A stretch of 64,000 nt of DNA from Gammaproteobacteria bacterium UBA7449 (GTDB taxonomy: Bacteria > Pseudomonadota > Gammaproteobacteria > Pseudomonadales > Pseudohongiellaceae): NCBI GenBank assembly GCA_002477465.1, contig DLPV01000042.1, positions 62,001-126,000 of the forward strand, written 5' to 3'. Shown here piece by piece: positions 43,672-52,715 of the stretch; position 1 is the first letter of the stretch, and every line of letters starts with the position of its first letter. Made by a program: the position numbers and the translations under genes. The notes below the pieces were generated by a model that ran no database searches, had not been told where the DNA came from, and saw only the letters and a program-made list of their open reading frames with translations.

Positions 43672-44307
43672 ATGGATCTGGAAGCGCTGCGCCGCGAGTA
43701 TCTGAAAGATGGGCTGGAACGGGAAAATCTGGCAGATGATCCCTTCGACCAGTTCGAAAAGTGGATGGCACAATTTCTTGAATTGGGTTTAGCCGACCCT
43801 ACTGCCATGACCGTGGCTACGGTTGCACCGGATGGCCAGCCAAGTCAGCGCATCGTGCTGCTCAAGCATGTTGATCAATCAGGCTTTGTGTTTTACACCA
43901 ATTACAGCAGTCGTAAAGCAAATGAGATTGATGCCAATCCAAAGATAAGCCTGCATTTTCCATGGCATGCGGTGGAACGACAGGTAAAAGTGTGCGGAGT
44001 TGCTGAAAAAGTCTCGCCGGCGGAGTCCTTGCGCTATTTCACCAGCCGCCCCAAAGGCAGTCAGCTGGCCGCGGCTGCATCCCCGCAGAGCAAAGTCATC
44101 TCCTCACGCACTTTGTTGCTGAACGAATTTGAGCGGCTGAAGCAAAAATTCCGAGAGGGCGAAATTCCCCTGCCAGACTTTTGGGGAGGCTATCGAGTGG
44201 TACCGAGCGAGATTGAGTTTTGGCAAGGCGGGCAAAATCGCTTGCACGACCGTTTTCGCTATACCCGCAGTGAAGATGCCTGGGAAATAGATCGCCTGGC
44301 ACCTTGA
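43672..44307 (+). CDS. pdxH: Pyridoxine/pyridoxamine 5'-phosphate oxidase PdxH
   Basis: FMN enzyme that oxidises PNP or PMP to pyridoxal 5'-phosphate, the last step after PdxJ and in salvage. The 211-residue protein has normal length and the family blocks REYLKDGLERENLADDPFDQFEKWM, PDGQPSQRIVLLKHVDQSGFVFYTNYSSRKANEI (FMN and substrate contacts), FHPWH-like LHFPWHAVERQVKVCG, SRPKGSQLAAAASPQS and the C-terminal FWQGGQNRLHDRFRYTR. Known active-site arginine and histidine equivalents in RLHDR are present. Confidence 0.96.
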   Translation: MDLEALRREYLKDGLERENLADDPFDQFEKWMAQFLELGLADPTAMTVATVAPDGQPSQRIVLLKHVDQSGFVFYTNYSSRKANEIDANPKISLHFPWHAVERQVKVCGVAEKVSPAESLRYFTSRPKGSQLAAAASPQSKVISSRTLLLNEFERLKQKFREGEIPLPDFWGGYRVVPSEIEFWQGGQNRLHDRFRYTRSEDAWEIDRLAP

Positions 44308-44320
44308 GCGACGGGCGTGG

Positions 44321-45583
44321 CTAAGAGGCCCGCCATTTCTTCAGTTTTTTCTGTTCCAGCACCCGCTTGAGTCTGGCGTACTGAGGTAGTCCGCTCTTAT
44401 AGAGGGGATAGTCTTCACCGGTAATCAGAGGTGCAAAGTATTCCCTTGCCGCGTCAGTGATGTGAAAGCCATCTCGGCTGATATAGCTGCGCGGCATCAT
44501 CTTCTCCACATTCGCTACATCCGCCAGTCTGGCCTCGCCAATCTTCCAGCTGTATTTTTTGGTGGGCTTGCGAACTATCGCAGGCATAACGGCGTCCTTA
44601 CCCGCCAGAGCGAATTCCACCGCCGCCTGACCTACAGCATAAGCCTGCTCTACATCCGTTGCCGACGCGATGTGTCGAGCCGAGCGCTGCAGGTAATCTG
44701 CGACTGCCCAGTGGTATTTATAGCCCAGCGCATCCTTGATCATGTTGGCAACAAACGGCGCCACGCCGCCTAGCTGCACGTGACCGAAAGCATCTTTGTC
44801 GCCGGTGTCGGCCAGGAATGACCCATCCGCATTCTGGGCACCTTCCGATACGACGATGGCGCAGTAGCCATATTTCCTGACACAGGTCTGCACTTTTTTG
44901 AGAAATTTTTCTTTGTTAAAGACGATTTCTGGAAACAGTATGATGTGCGGGGCATCGCCTTCCTGTTCAGTGGCCAGTCCAGCGGCACCGGCAATCCAGC
45001 CGGCGTGTCGCCCCATCACTTCCATGACGAATATTTTTGTTGAGCTTTCGCACATGGAGGCGACGTCCAGACCCGCTTCGCGGATAGACACGCCAACATA
45101 CTTCGCGACGGAGCCGAAGCCGGGGCAGTTGTCGGTAATTGGCAGATCGTTGTCGACAGTCTTGGGAATGCCAATGCAGGTAATGGGAAAGTCTGTCTTG
45201 TGGCTTAGTTGCGAGACTTTGTGGGCAGTGTCCTGGGAATCCCCACCGCCGTTATAAAGAAAATAGCGAATATTATGGGCACGAAACACTTCCATCAGGC
45301 GTTCGTATTCGCGCTGGTTTTCCTCATAGGATTTCAGCTTATAGCGGCAGCTGCCGAACGCGCCTGCCGGAGTGGAGCGCAGAGCCGCGATGGTCCTGGC
45401 GCTTTCCTTATTGGTATCGATAAGATTCTCGTTGAGCGCGCCTACAATGCCGTTGAGTCCAGCATAGACTTTGCCGATTTTGTCACGGTGCTTGCGTGCA
45501 GTTTCAATCACGCCGCAGGCACTGGCATTAATAACTGACGTGACACCACCGGATTGGGCATAGAAAAGATTTGCTTTGGCCAT
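44321..45583 (-). CDS. 6-phosphofructokinase, pyrophosphate-dependent type
   Basis: Phosphorylates fructose 6-phosphate in glycolysis. ATG 45583 gives 420 residues (MAKANLFYAQSGGVTSVINAS); the frame extends 23 codons further without support. At the two positions that decide the donor, the protein has D in NGGGDSQDT where ATP enzymes have G, and K in GIPKTVDNDL where they have G. Both point to pyrophosphate as donor, making the step reversible. EVMGRHAGWIAG carries the substrate-binding M-G-R motif. This PPi-PFK type is frequent in methylotrophs and marine gammaproteobacteria with incomplete ATP-PFK glycolysis. Confidence 0.92.
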   Translation of the reverse strand: MAKANLFYAQSGGVTSVINASACGVIETARKHRDKIGKVYAGLNGIVGALNENLIDTNKESARTIAALRSTPAGAFGSCRYKLKSYEENQREYERLMEVFRAHNIRYFLYNGGGDSQDTAHKVSQLSHKTDFPITCIGIPKTVDNDLPITDNCPGFGSVAKYVGVSIREAGLDVASMCESSTKIFVMEVMGRHAGWIAGAAGLATEQEGDAPHIILFPEIVFNKEKFLKKVQTCVRKYGYCAIVVSEGAQNADGSFLADTGDKDAFGHVQLGGVAPFVANMIKDALGYKYHWAVADYLQRSARHIASATDVEQAYAVGQAAVEFALAGKDAVMPAIVRKPTKKYSWKIGEARLADVANVEKMMPRSYISRDGFHITDAAREYFAPLITGEDYPLYKSGLPQYARLKRVLEQKKLKKWRAS

Positions 45584-45744
45584 GGCTGATCGAGAATTTC
45601 CTGTTCTTTGAAATGAGTTGAAGGCATAAAACGGAATTTTGAAAGGCGCCATGTTACTCGCTGCTGAACTCCCTTGCCAGCGCTTCGAGTTTGATGCAAC
45701 AATCCAAGCCCTTTCACGGATTTAGCAGGAATTGGAAGCGAATC

Positions 45745-46317
45745 ATGCGCTTAATTATTGGGATGTCAGGCGCCAGTGGAGTGATCTACGGCATCAGGCT
45801 GCTGGAAGTTCTGCACGGCGTTGCCGATGTGGAAACGCACCTGGTGATGTCGGATTCGGCCAAGCTGAATATCGCCATTGAAGCTGATCGCAACGCCAAG
45901 GACGTGCAGGCTTTGGCGGACGAGGTGTATTCCAATAAGGATATCGCGGCGAGACTTGCCAGCGGCTCGTTCAGGACTGATGGCATGATCGTCGCACCCT
46001 GTGCCATGAAGACGCTATCAGCCATAGCAAACTCCTATGCCGATTCGCTGCTGGTCCGCGCTGCGGATGTTGTACTCAAAGAGCGTCGACGCCTGGTACT
46101 GATGCCGCGAGAGACACCTCTGCATACCGGTCATTGCGAACTGCTGTACAAGGCGAGCCAGATTGGTGCAATTATTGCGCCGCCCATGCCAGCCCACTAC
46201 ATTAACCCGCAGTCAGTAGATGATCTGGTAGATCACCATGTGGGCCGCATCCTTGATTTGTTTGATCTGGATCCTGGTCTGGTGAAGCGCTGGCAGGGAC
46301 CCAGTTCAAGGCAGTGA
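45745..46317 (+). CDS. ubiX: Flavin prenyltransferase UbiX
   Basis: Makes prenylated FMN, the cofactor of the decarboxylase UbiD in ubiquinone synthesis. ATG 45745 with GGAAG seven bases upstream gives 190 residues. Blocks: LIIGMSGASGVIYGIRLLEVL for FMN binding, SFRTDGMIVAPCAMKTLSAIANSYADSLLVRAADV, and RRRLVLMPRETPLHTGH with LLYKASQIGAIIAPPMPAHY, all standard for UbiX/Pad1. The start ATG further upstream at 45691 lacks family support. It stands divergent from the phosphofructokinase gene. Confidence 0.96.
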   Translation: MRLIIGMSGASGVIYGIRLLEVLHGVADVETHLVMSDSAKLNIAIEADRNAKDVQALADEVYSNKDIAARLASGSFRTDGMIVAPCAMKTLSAIANSYADSLLVRAADVVLKERRRLVLMPRETPLHTGHCELLYKASQIGAIIAPPMPAHYINPQSVDDLVDHHVGRILDLFDLDPGLVKRWQGPSSRQ

Positions 46318-46390
46318 GTGAATGGCCAGTTTGCCCGACCAACCCATGTTTGGCTAATCTTGCCTAAGCGTTTATGTTAGGGCTCCAGCT

Positions 46391-47815
46391 ATGAGGAAAA
46401 GCATTATGTTCAGGTTTACTAACGGACTTGTCGCCGCTGTACTTGGCGCAACTTTGAGTTCAGCCAGTCTGGCCCAGGTTTCTGAACCTGAGTGGGCTAC
46501 AGTTGAAGATGAAACCCTGCGTCATTTCAGGGCGTTGCTGCAATTCGATACCAGTGATCCGCCGGGTCGCGAGCTGCCGGCCGCGGAATATTTGCGGGAC
46601 GTGCTCGAGGCCGAGGGCATTGAGGTTGAAATGCTGGCCAATAATCCGGAGCGCCCCAACGTGTTGGCAAGGCTTGAGGGAGACGGCAGCGAGGAACCCC
46701 TGTTGATCATGGCCCATACTGATGTGGTGAATGTGGATCCAGAGAAATGGACCTTCCCGCCCTTTAGCGCCACCGTCGATGGCGGCTATGTTTATGGACG
46801 TGGGGCCGTGGATGACAAGGACAACCTGGCCGCGGCCCTGATGGTGATGCTGGAATTGAAGCGCCAGAATGTGCCGCTGTCCAGGGATGTCATTTTCCTG
46901 GCTGAATCTGGGGAAGAAGGTGCGACCGAGTACGGTATTGAGTTCCTGGTAGATGAGCACTTTGACAAGATCAACGCGGAATTCTGCCTGGCCGAAGGTG
47001 GCTCGGTGGCACGGGTAAATCGCGAGGTCCAATATGCCGGCGTGCAAACGGTCGAGAAAATTCCCTATCGGGTGGAGTTAGTGGCAACGGGGGTCGCGGG
47101 GCATGGCTCTGTGCCTCTGCAAAGTAATTCGGTTGTCCGCTTGGCCAAGGCTATTGCTGCTATCGCTGATTGGCGTTCGCCAGTTCGCCTGAATGAAACC
47201 ACGGCTGCCTATTTCGAAAGACTGGCATCAATCTCACCTGCCGACGCGGCCGACCGCTATCTGGCTGTTCTAGACCCTGGGCGCGCGAGTGAGGCAGATG
47301 AGTATTTTCTTGCCAACGAGCCTCGTCATGCCTCAATGCTGCGCTCTTCCCTGAGCCCTAATCTTTTCGATGCGGGCTACCGAATCAATGTGATTCCATC
47401 AGAGTCCCGGGCCAGCGTCGATTTTCGTGCCTTGCCGGATGAAGATATACCTGCATTCCTGGACGAAATTCGCGCGGTCATAGGCGATGATGTGGTGGAG
47501 GTCAGCCTTGGCGAACGCAACACCAGACCGCCGGGACAGGCCAGTCTGAGCACTGAAGCCTTCGCCGCAATTGAGGCCGGTATCAATAAGCACTATGGCG
47601 TGATCACCCTGCCCACCATGAGCACGGGTGCCACAGATATGGCTTATCTGCGGAATCGCGGTATTCAATGCTATGGCATTGGACCTGCAATCGATCGTGA
47701 GGACGCGGCCCTGGGATTCGGTGCCCATAGCGATCAGGAGCGAATACTGATTTCAGAGCTGAATCGTTTCGTCCGCTTTAACTGGGATGTGGTGATCGAC
47801 CTCGTGGCGAGGTAA
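46391..47815 (+). CDS. exported M20-family metallopeptidase
   Basis: Zinc peptidase or amidohydrolase of 474 residues with a signal peptide ending near SLAQ. Metal-site blocks: LLIMAHTDVVNVDPEKW (H and first D), YGRGAVDDKDNLAAALMVML (bridging D), FLAESGEEGATEYGIEFL (general-base E and ligand E), and a late histidine in GFGAHSDQERI. The lid domain begins around VATGVAGHGSVPLQ. This DapE/ArgE-CPG2 branch cleaves acylated amino acids or dipeptides. Starts at 46391 and 46406 both have acceptable ribosome sites and signal peptides. Confidence 0.9.
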   Translation: MRKSIMFRFTNGLVAAVLGATLSSASLAQVSEPEWATVEDETLRHFRALLQFDTSDPPGRELPAAEYLRDVLEAEGIEVEMLANNPERPNVLARLEGDGSEEPLLIMAHTDVVNVDPEKWTFPPFSATVDGGYVYGRGAVDDKDNLAAALMVMLELKRQNVPLSRDVIFLAESGEEGATEYGIEFLVDEHFDKINAEFCLAEGGSVARVNREVQYAGVQTVEKIPYRVELVATGVAGHGSVPLQSNSVVRLAKAIAAIADWRSPVRLNETTAAYFERLASISPADAADRYLAVLDPGRASEADEYFLANEPRHASMLRSSLSPNLFDAGYRINVIPSESRASVDFRALPDEDIPAFLDEIRAVIGDDVVEVSLGERNTRPPGQASLSTEAFAAIEAGINKHYGVITLPTMSTGATDMAYLRNRGIQCYGIGPAIDREDAALGFGAHSDQERILISELNRFVRFNWDVVIDLVAR

Positions 47816-48042
47816 TAACCCCAACTAAATCAGGCAAGCTGAGCTTTTGAGATTAGGGTGGTAAAAATTGCGCAATAGGCCGCAATTTGAGCCAGCCGGG
47901 CTTGACTGTCCGGCCAACGAATGGTGTGCTTAACGAAATTCATAATGGGCCGCGGAGGACAGGATGGATCCACTTCTGGTAAAGCCAGCGATTAGGCTTG
48001 TGGAAATAGGCTGAGTCACGGGAGAGCCGGAAGCTTATTGAT

Positions 48043-48582
48043 TCACTCGGCGAGGGCTTTGCCGACCGATTCGAGAATCAGCTGCAATTGCGGTTCTACC
48101 CTCTGCCACTCACACCCCGATAACTCGCACAGATTTTTCAGATTTTCTTGCATCATATCGACTTGTGGGTTGCCTTGCGCATTGTGGTCCGGATGGGCAG
48201 CGGCTAGGTGCTGCAACTCTTGCTGCTGGATTTGCTCTGCTTTGAGTTCAAGCCCTTTTATGCTCTCTCTCAGTGCATTGATATCCGCTGCGCTGGAAAG
48301 AGATTGCAGATGCGTACCACGTTTCAACATTGTGCGGGCATCTCGAAGGGGGTGGACGCCAAGCGCATTCCAGTTTTGGGAAAAGTCCAAAGCCTGTTGC
48401 AGCAGGGGCGCAGGCAGCAGCCCACGGTGCAGCCCATACCAAATACAGAAAAGCACGAGGTTGACGTCAAAGCCATGCTGGCTCTGTAGCTTCAAGCAAG
48501 CCTCTGCTATCCCCGGTTCCCGGTAAAATGCTACTGAGTATTGCCAAAAGTTGTTTGGGTTTGCATTCATGCCGCTATACAT
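48043..48582 (-). CDS. TIGR02444 (DUF2390) family protein
   Basis: A 179-residue soluble protein with the family's opening NNFWQYSVAFYREPGIAEACLKLQSQHGFDVNLVLFCIWYG and a helical remainder with a Q/L-rich stretch (LELKAEQIQQQELQHLAAAHPD). The family is found in proteobacteria and its function is unknown. An ATG at 48570 is an alternative start, just before NANPNNFW. It is divergent from mpl, with about 100 bases between. Confidence 0.85.
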   Translation of the reverse strand: MYSGMNANPNNFWQYSVAFYREPGIAEACLKLQSQHGFDVNLVLFCIWYGLHRGLLPAPLLQQALDFSQNWNALGVHPLRDARTMLKRGTHLQSLSSAADINALRESIKGLELKAEQIQQQELQHLAAAHPDHNAQGNPQVDMMQENLKNLCELSGCEWQRVEPQLQLILESVGKALAE

Positions 48583-48680
48583 ATGGTAAGTATGGAAAAT
48601 AAAGTTCGAGCCGCGGCAATTCTAGCGCGGATCGACATAACACATAAACGCCGCACGGCAATGGATTCCTAGACTTAATT

Positions 48681-50114
48681 ATGCATATTCATATCCTTGG
48701 CATATGTGGCACATTCATGGGCAGCCTGGCTGTTATTGCCAAGCAGCTCGGCCATCAGGTCAGCGGCAGCGATAAAAATGTTTATCCACCCATGAGTACT
48801 CAGCTGGAAGGTCTGGGCATTGATCTTATGGAGGGCTATCACCACAGTCACTTGCAGCCCGAGCCAGACCTAGTGATTATTGGCAATGCCCTGTCACGGG
48901 GAAATTCCGCCGTGGAATACGTACTCAATAAAGGCCTCGTCTATACGTCGGGGCCGCAATGGTTAGCGCAGTTTGTGCTTCACGATCGCTGGGTACTTGG
49001 TGTGGCGGGCACTCATGGCAAGACCACAACCAGCGCGATGTTGGCCTGGATTCTTGAATACGCTGGCGCCAGGCCAGGCTATCTGATCGGGGGCGTGACT
49101 AATAACTTCGAGCAATCTGCGGCACTGGGCGAGTCGTCATTTTTTGTGGTTGAAGCAGACGAATACGACACCGCCTTTTTCGATAAGCGCTCGAAGTTTG
49201 TGCACTATAGGCCGCGCAGCGCAATTCTTAATAACCTTGAATTTGACCATGCAGATATCTTCGAAGATCTTGCGGCCATCGAGAAACAGTTTCACCATTT
49301 GATCAGGACTGTTCCCGGTAACGGTCTCGTCATTACGCCATACCAGGATTCCACGCTGGAGGCGGTGCTGGCTCAAGGATGCTGGACGTCTCGGCAGCAG
49401 TTCGGGCTGGACGTCCCAGAGGAGGTTTGCAATCTACTGGCAGCGAATGGCGGTGTGTTTTGGAATGCAGAGATGGCCTGCAGCCACGGGGCAGAGTTTG
49501 AGGTGGTTAAATACGGGCAGGGTTCTACAGGCCAGGTGCTAGGTCGGAGCCTGATCCAGTGGCAAATAAGCGGCAGACACAACGTCAAGAACGCGATGGC
49601 AGCCATCGCGGCGGCGCACCATGCGGGCATCGATGTGGCCACTGCAACAGCGGCCCTGAGGGAGTTCAAGGGCGTCAAACGCCGTATGGAACTGCTAGGC
49701 AAAGTTGAAGGTGTGCATGTGTATGATGACTTCGCACATCACCCCACAGCAATAGAGACAACCCTGGAGGGGATGGCAGCAAAACTGAAATCGGCGCCCG
49801 AACACAGTCGGCTAATCGCAGTTATTGAACCACGCTCGAACACTATGAAGCTTGGCGTTCACCAGGAAGATCTGGTTAATGCATGTCAGGCGGCGGATAT
49901 GATTGTCTGGCAGAAACCAGAAAAATCCGGCATCGATTTCCAGAAGTTATTGGCGGATAGCGCCACTCCCGCCTACGCCTTTGACAGGGTTGAAGACATC
50001 GTTCGCTATTTGGAGGAGAGCAGCATGCCGGGCGACCACATTGTGGTTATGAGCAATGGTGGTTTTGATGGTATTCACCAAAAGCTTCTGCAGGCGCTAA
50101 GCTATTCCCCGTGA
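48681..50114 (+). CDS. mpl: UDP-MurNAc:L-Ala-gamma-D-Glu-meso-DAP ligase Mpl
   Basis: Murein recycling ligase that attaches the recovered tripeptide to UDP-MurNAc in the cytoplasm. The 477-residue protein begins MHIHILGICGTFMGSLAVIAKQLGHQVSGSDKNVYPPMSTQLE, the Mpl form of the UDP-binding domain. ATP-binding GVAGTHGKTTTSAML, metal/substrate block VEADEYDTAFFDKRSKFVHYRPR, NNLEFDHADIF, and HVYDDFAHHPTAIETTLEGM are all characteristic of Mpl as opposed to MurC. Length is typical (about 450-480). Confidence 0.96.
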   Translation: MHIHILGICGTFMGSLAVIAKQLGHQVSGSDKNVYPPMSTQLEGLGIDLMEGYHHSHLQPEPDLVIIGNALSRGNSAVEYVLNKGLVYTSGPQWLAQFVLHDRWVLGVAGTHGKTTTSAMLAWILEYAGARPGYLIGGVTNNFEQSAALGESSFFVVEADEYDTAFFDKRSKFVHYRPRSAILNNLEFDHADIFEDLAAIEKQFHHLIRTVPGNGLVITPYQDSTLEAVLAQGCWTSRQQFGLDVPEEVCNLLAANGGVFWNAEMACSHGAEFEVVKYGQGSTGQVLGRSLIQWQISGRHNVKNAMAAIAAAHHAGIDVATATAALREFKGVKRRMELLGKVEGVHVYDDFAHHPTAIETTLEGMAAKLKSAPEHSRLIAVIEPRSNTMKLGVHQEDLVNACQAADMIVWQKPEKSGIDFQKLLADSATPAYAFDRVEDIVRYLEESSMPGDHIVVMSNGGFDGIHQKLLQALSYSP

Positions 50115-50166
50115 ACACTAAACTAGGGCCTGATGGCAGGCGTATTGCCCAGTGACGAGCATTTCT

Positions 50167-50790
50167 ATGAATCTTGAATCCCCACAAAACATCTCCCTGT
50201 TTCCGCTGCGTATGGTGATGTTCCCCGGTAGCCGTCTCGATCTGCAGATTTTCGAGCGCCGCTATCTCGATCTGGTTAGTCAATGTATGCGCAATGATGC
50301 TGGCTTTGGTGTATGTCTATTGCGTGGGGGTGAGGAAGTCGTGCGCGAGGCCAGCAGGCAAACGATTCACCGTACCGGCACCTACTGTAAAATTGTGGAT
50401 TGGGATCAGTTGGATAATGGTTTGCTTGTCATTACCATTGAGGGTCTGGCAAAATTTCGCATTTCTGATTGCTGGCAGGGCGACGGTGGGTTGCTGGAAG
50501 CCACTGTGGATTTCAGTGACCAAGACCGCACCGGTAAAGACCCAATCCCACTGGATGACGCCTATAATGCCCTGGTAGATCTGCTGCAGAATCTTGAAAA
50601 CCATCCTATGGTTGAGCAAAAAAATCTGAGCATTAATTATGACAATCTCTGGGATCTGGGCTGGCGACTGGGCGAGTTGATACCTATTGAAGTCAGCAAG
50701 AAACAACAGCTGCTTGAAATTGATGACCCCTGGGAACGCATCAGCGCGATTGAAAAGCTGGTTGCAGACATGGCGAACGAAGCTGGATAG
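50167..50790 (+). CDS. Lon substrate-binding-domain (LON-SB) protein
   Basis: A stand-alone LON-SB (PF02190-like) protein. From ATG 50167 it has 207 residues (a GTG at 50152 is in frame). Markers: ISLFPLRMVMFPGSRLDLQIFERRYLDLVSQCMRNDAGFGVCLLRGGEEV, RTGTYCKIVDWDQLDNGLLVITIEGLAKFRI, and a helical C-terminus LDDPWERISAIEKL-like. These proteins lack the Lon ATPase and protease domains; their role is unknown. It follows mpl by about 50 bases and may be in its operon. Confidence 0.88.
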   Translation: MNLESPQNISLFPLRMVMFPGSRLDLQIFERRYLDLVSQCMRNDAGFGVCLLRGGEEVVREASRQTIHRTGTYCKIVDWDQLDNGLLVITIEGLAKFRISDCWQGDGGLLEATVDFSDQDRTGKDPIPLDDAYNALVDLLQNLENHPMVEQKNLSINYDNLWDLGWRLGELIPIEVSKKQQLLEIDDPWERISAIEKLVADMANEAG

Positions 50791-50933
50791 GGCGCGTTTT
50801 AAGGGTGCCACCCTTTATTTTCTACCTAAATACTGGCTTCGGCTTCAACGCTTGGCGCATAATGCCTGTCCGATTTAGCTGAAGTAACATAAAACACGAA
50901 CTCCAGTATTTGTGTCCATACACAAGGCAGTCC

Positions 50934-51113
50934 ATGCTCTCAGAATTGATTGATGCTTCCGGTTGGAGCCACGAGCAATGGTTGGCGATGAGTATCCTCG
51001 CCTTTATCGTGGTGACACTTATTGTCGTCATGTCCCGGATGATCAAGCTGGTTAAAATGTCTAGACGCAAGACTTATCAGCCGAACCTGCGTCCTCTACG
51101 CCGTCGCAGGTAG
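50934..51113 (+). CDS. small single-pass membrane protein, unknown
   Basis: A 59-residue product with one membrane segment (about residues 16-36, QWLAMSILAFIVVTLIVVMS) and a strongly basic tail (KLVKMSRRKTYQPNLRPLRRRR). It ends four bases before the protease gene start, so they are likely co-transcribed. No family recognised. A GTG start 8 codons earlier is possible. Confidence 0.5.
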   Translation: MLSELIDASGWSHEQWLAMSILAFIVVTLIVVMSRMIKLVKMSRRKTYQPNLRPLRRRR

Positions 51114-51117
51114 CTGC

Positions 51118-51951
51118 ATGATCCGATTATCAACTTCCCTCGATATCGTCAGTAAGGCGCTCCTTGGATTAGTCACGCTGACCGTATTCAGCAGCTATGG
51201 CATTATTGTGCGGCATGATGTGGGTCAATCCGAATATGAAACTCGTGGCACCGAATACCCTTCAATATTTTTTCTGGAACGACAGGGCAGTCGGAAAGTA
51301 TGTGTCGCAACCCTGATACATCCCCAGTGGGCCTTAACAGCGGCGCACTGCGCGGAAGAGACCATGCTGGACGCAACCGTCGAGGCGGGGCGTCGCTTCG
51401 GAGTACGCCTGGCAGGGGAAAACCGTGAAATTGATCAGGTAATCAAGCATCCTCAATACCAGCCCGGTGCTGCGGATGATGTCGATCTCGCATTGCTGCG
51501 ATTTCGAACGCCAAGCGCGTTTCCCAGGCCGGTCCCTCTGAATTTTGGAACCGATGAATTCGACCAGATAGTCACAATCGTGGGTTGGGGCTACTTTGGC
51601 GTTGGCACTCTGGGCAGACAGTATGATGATGGTCGTATGCGGCATGCCACCAATCGAATCAGCCGGGCTGATCGCTATTTGCGATTCGTCTTCGATGACC
51701 CCAGGGACCAGAGTGCTGAGAGTCTGCCAACTGAAGGTACATTGGGCTTGGGCGACAGCGGCGGACCGGCGCTGATGGCAACGAACAGCGGTCAGCGACT
51801 GGTCGGCATTGCTGTTGGTCAGATAACAGGGCCCAATTATGAAGAAGAAACCCAGGGGCGTTACGGCGCCGTCGCGATCTATGAACGCCTTTCCTCACAT
51901 ATTGAGTGGATCGAAACGGTGATAGGCAGTAAAGCCCCCTTTGACAGTTAG
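51118..51951 (+). CDS. trypsin-like serine protease (S1 family), exported
   Basis: The 277-residue protein begins with an uncleaved or cleaved hydrophobic segment (KALLGLVTLTVFSSYGIIV), then a chymotrypsin-fold domain. Catalytic H77 in WALTAAHCAE, D123 in DVDLALLRF and S214 in GLGDSGGPALM are all present, so it is predicted to be active. The fold continues to a C-terminal helix HIEWIETVIG. The pro-part IxxG activation sequence is not obvious; the domain starts at TRGTEYPSIFFL. Secreted S1 proteases are uncommon in bacteria but found in marine gammaproteobacteria. Confidence 0.9.
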   Translation: MIRLSTSLDIVSKALLGLVTLTVFSSYGIIVRHDVGQSEYETRGTEYPSIFFLERQGSRKVCVATLIHPQWALTAAHCAEETMLDATVEAGRRFGVRLAGENREIDQVIKHPQYQPGAADDVDLALLRFRTPSAFPRPVPLNFGTDEFDQIVTIVGWGYFGVGTLGRQYDDGRMRHATNRISRADRYLRFVFDDPRDQSAESLPTEGTLGLGDSGGPALMATNSGQRLVGIAVGQITGPNYEEETQGRYGAVAIYERLSSHIEWIETVIGSKAPFDS

Positions 51952-51977
51952 ACAAAATATGGAAAATATCAAATATC

Positions 51978-52715
51978 ATGATTAGAAAACTCTTGATTAG
52001 TCTATTACTGCTGGTAGTCCTTGCAGTAGGTGCCACGTTTCTCTATTTGGATCGCATTGTAACCACCGGCATTGAAGTTGTCGGATCCTAGGTATTGGGA
52101 ACTAAAGTGACGGTGGCGTCAGTTACGATTTCGCCACTTAATGGCATCGGGTCGATTTCCGGCCTGGAAATCAGAAACCCTGAAGGCTTCGATTCTGATT
52201 ATATTTTTCAACTTGAGCAGGTAGAAGTGAGTCTGAATGCCGCGTCTCTCTTGTCCGATGTGATCGAGATCGAGTCAATCATCATTACCCAGCCGGAGAT
52301 CACCTACGAGACTCGCATAACCACTGATAATGTTCGTGCTCTGCTCGAAAACATTGGCGGCAGTGGTGGTGAGACAGCGACCGCTGATAGCGAGGCTGGT
52401 AAAGAACTGTTTATCCGAGATTTTCGTTTGCTTGGCCCGCAAGTGAATCTTGTTGCGGCAGTAGCCAGCGCACCGATCTCTCTCCCCGACATTGAATTAA
52501 CGGATATAGGAACCGAAGACAATGCCGCAACCGTCGCCCAGGTGCTTGAAGTTGTGTTGTCTGCACTCAGGCGCATGATTCTTGAGGCGGAACTCCCGGG
52601 TCTCGACATGTTGCGCGAGGGCTTAGAGAATCGCCTGCAGGATGGCATTGAGGAAGCCGAAGAGGTGGTTGAGGATCTTGGTAACCGACTGCGCGGCATT
52701 TTGGATCCTAACTAG
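51978..52715 (+). pseudogene. AsmA/DUF748-like exported protein gene with in-frame TAG
   Basis: ATG 51978 opens a frame with an N-terminal membrane segment (LLISLLLLVVLAVGATFLYL) and GIEVVGS, then a TAG at 52089-52091 (codon 38), then VLGTKVTVASVTISPLNGIGSISGLEIRNPEGF and further AsmA-like repeats to TAG 52713-52715. The pattern (GxExxGsxvLGtkVxxxxvxisPlxGxGxixGLxIxNPxGF) is conserved in a family of membrane-tethered periplasmic proteins, so the TAG falls in mid-motif, replacing one residue. About 245 codons in all. It is either a recent pseudogene or an error. Confidence 0.8.
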
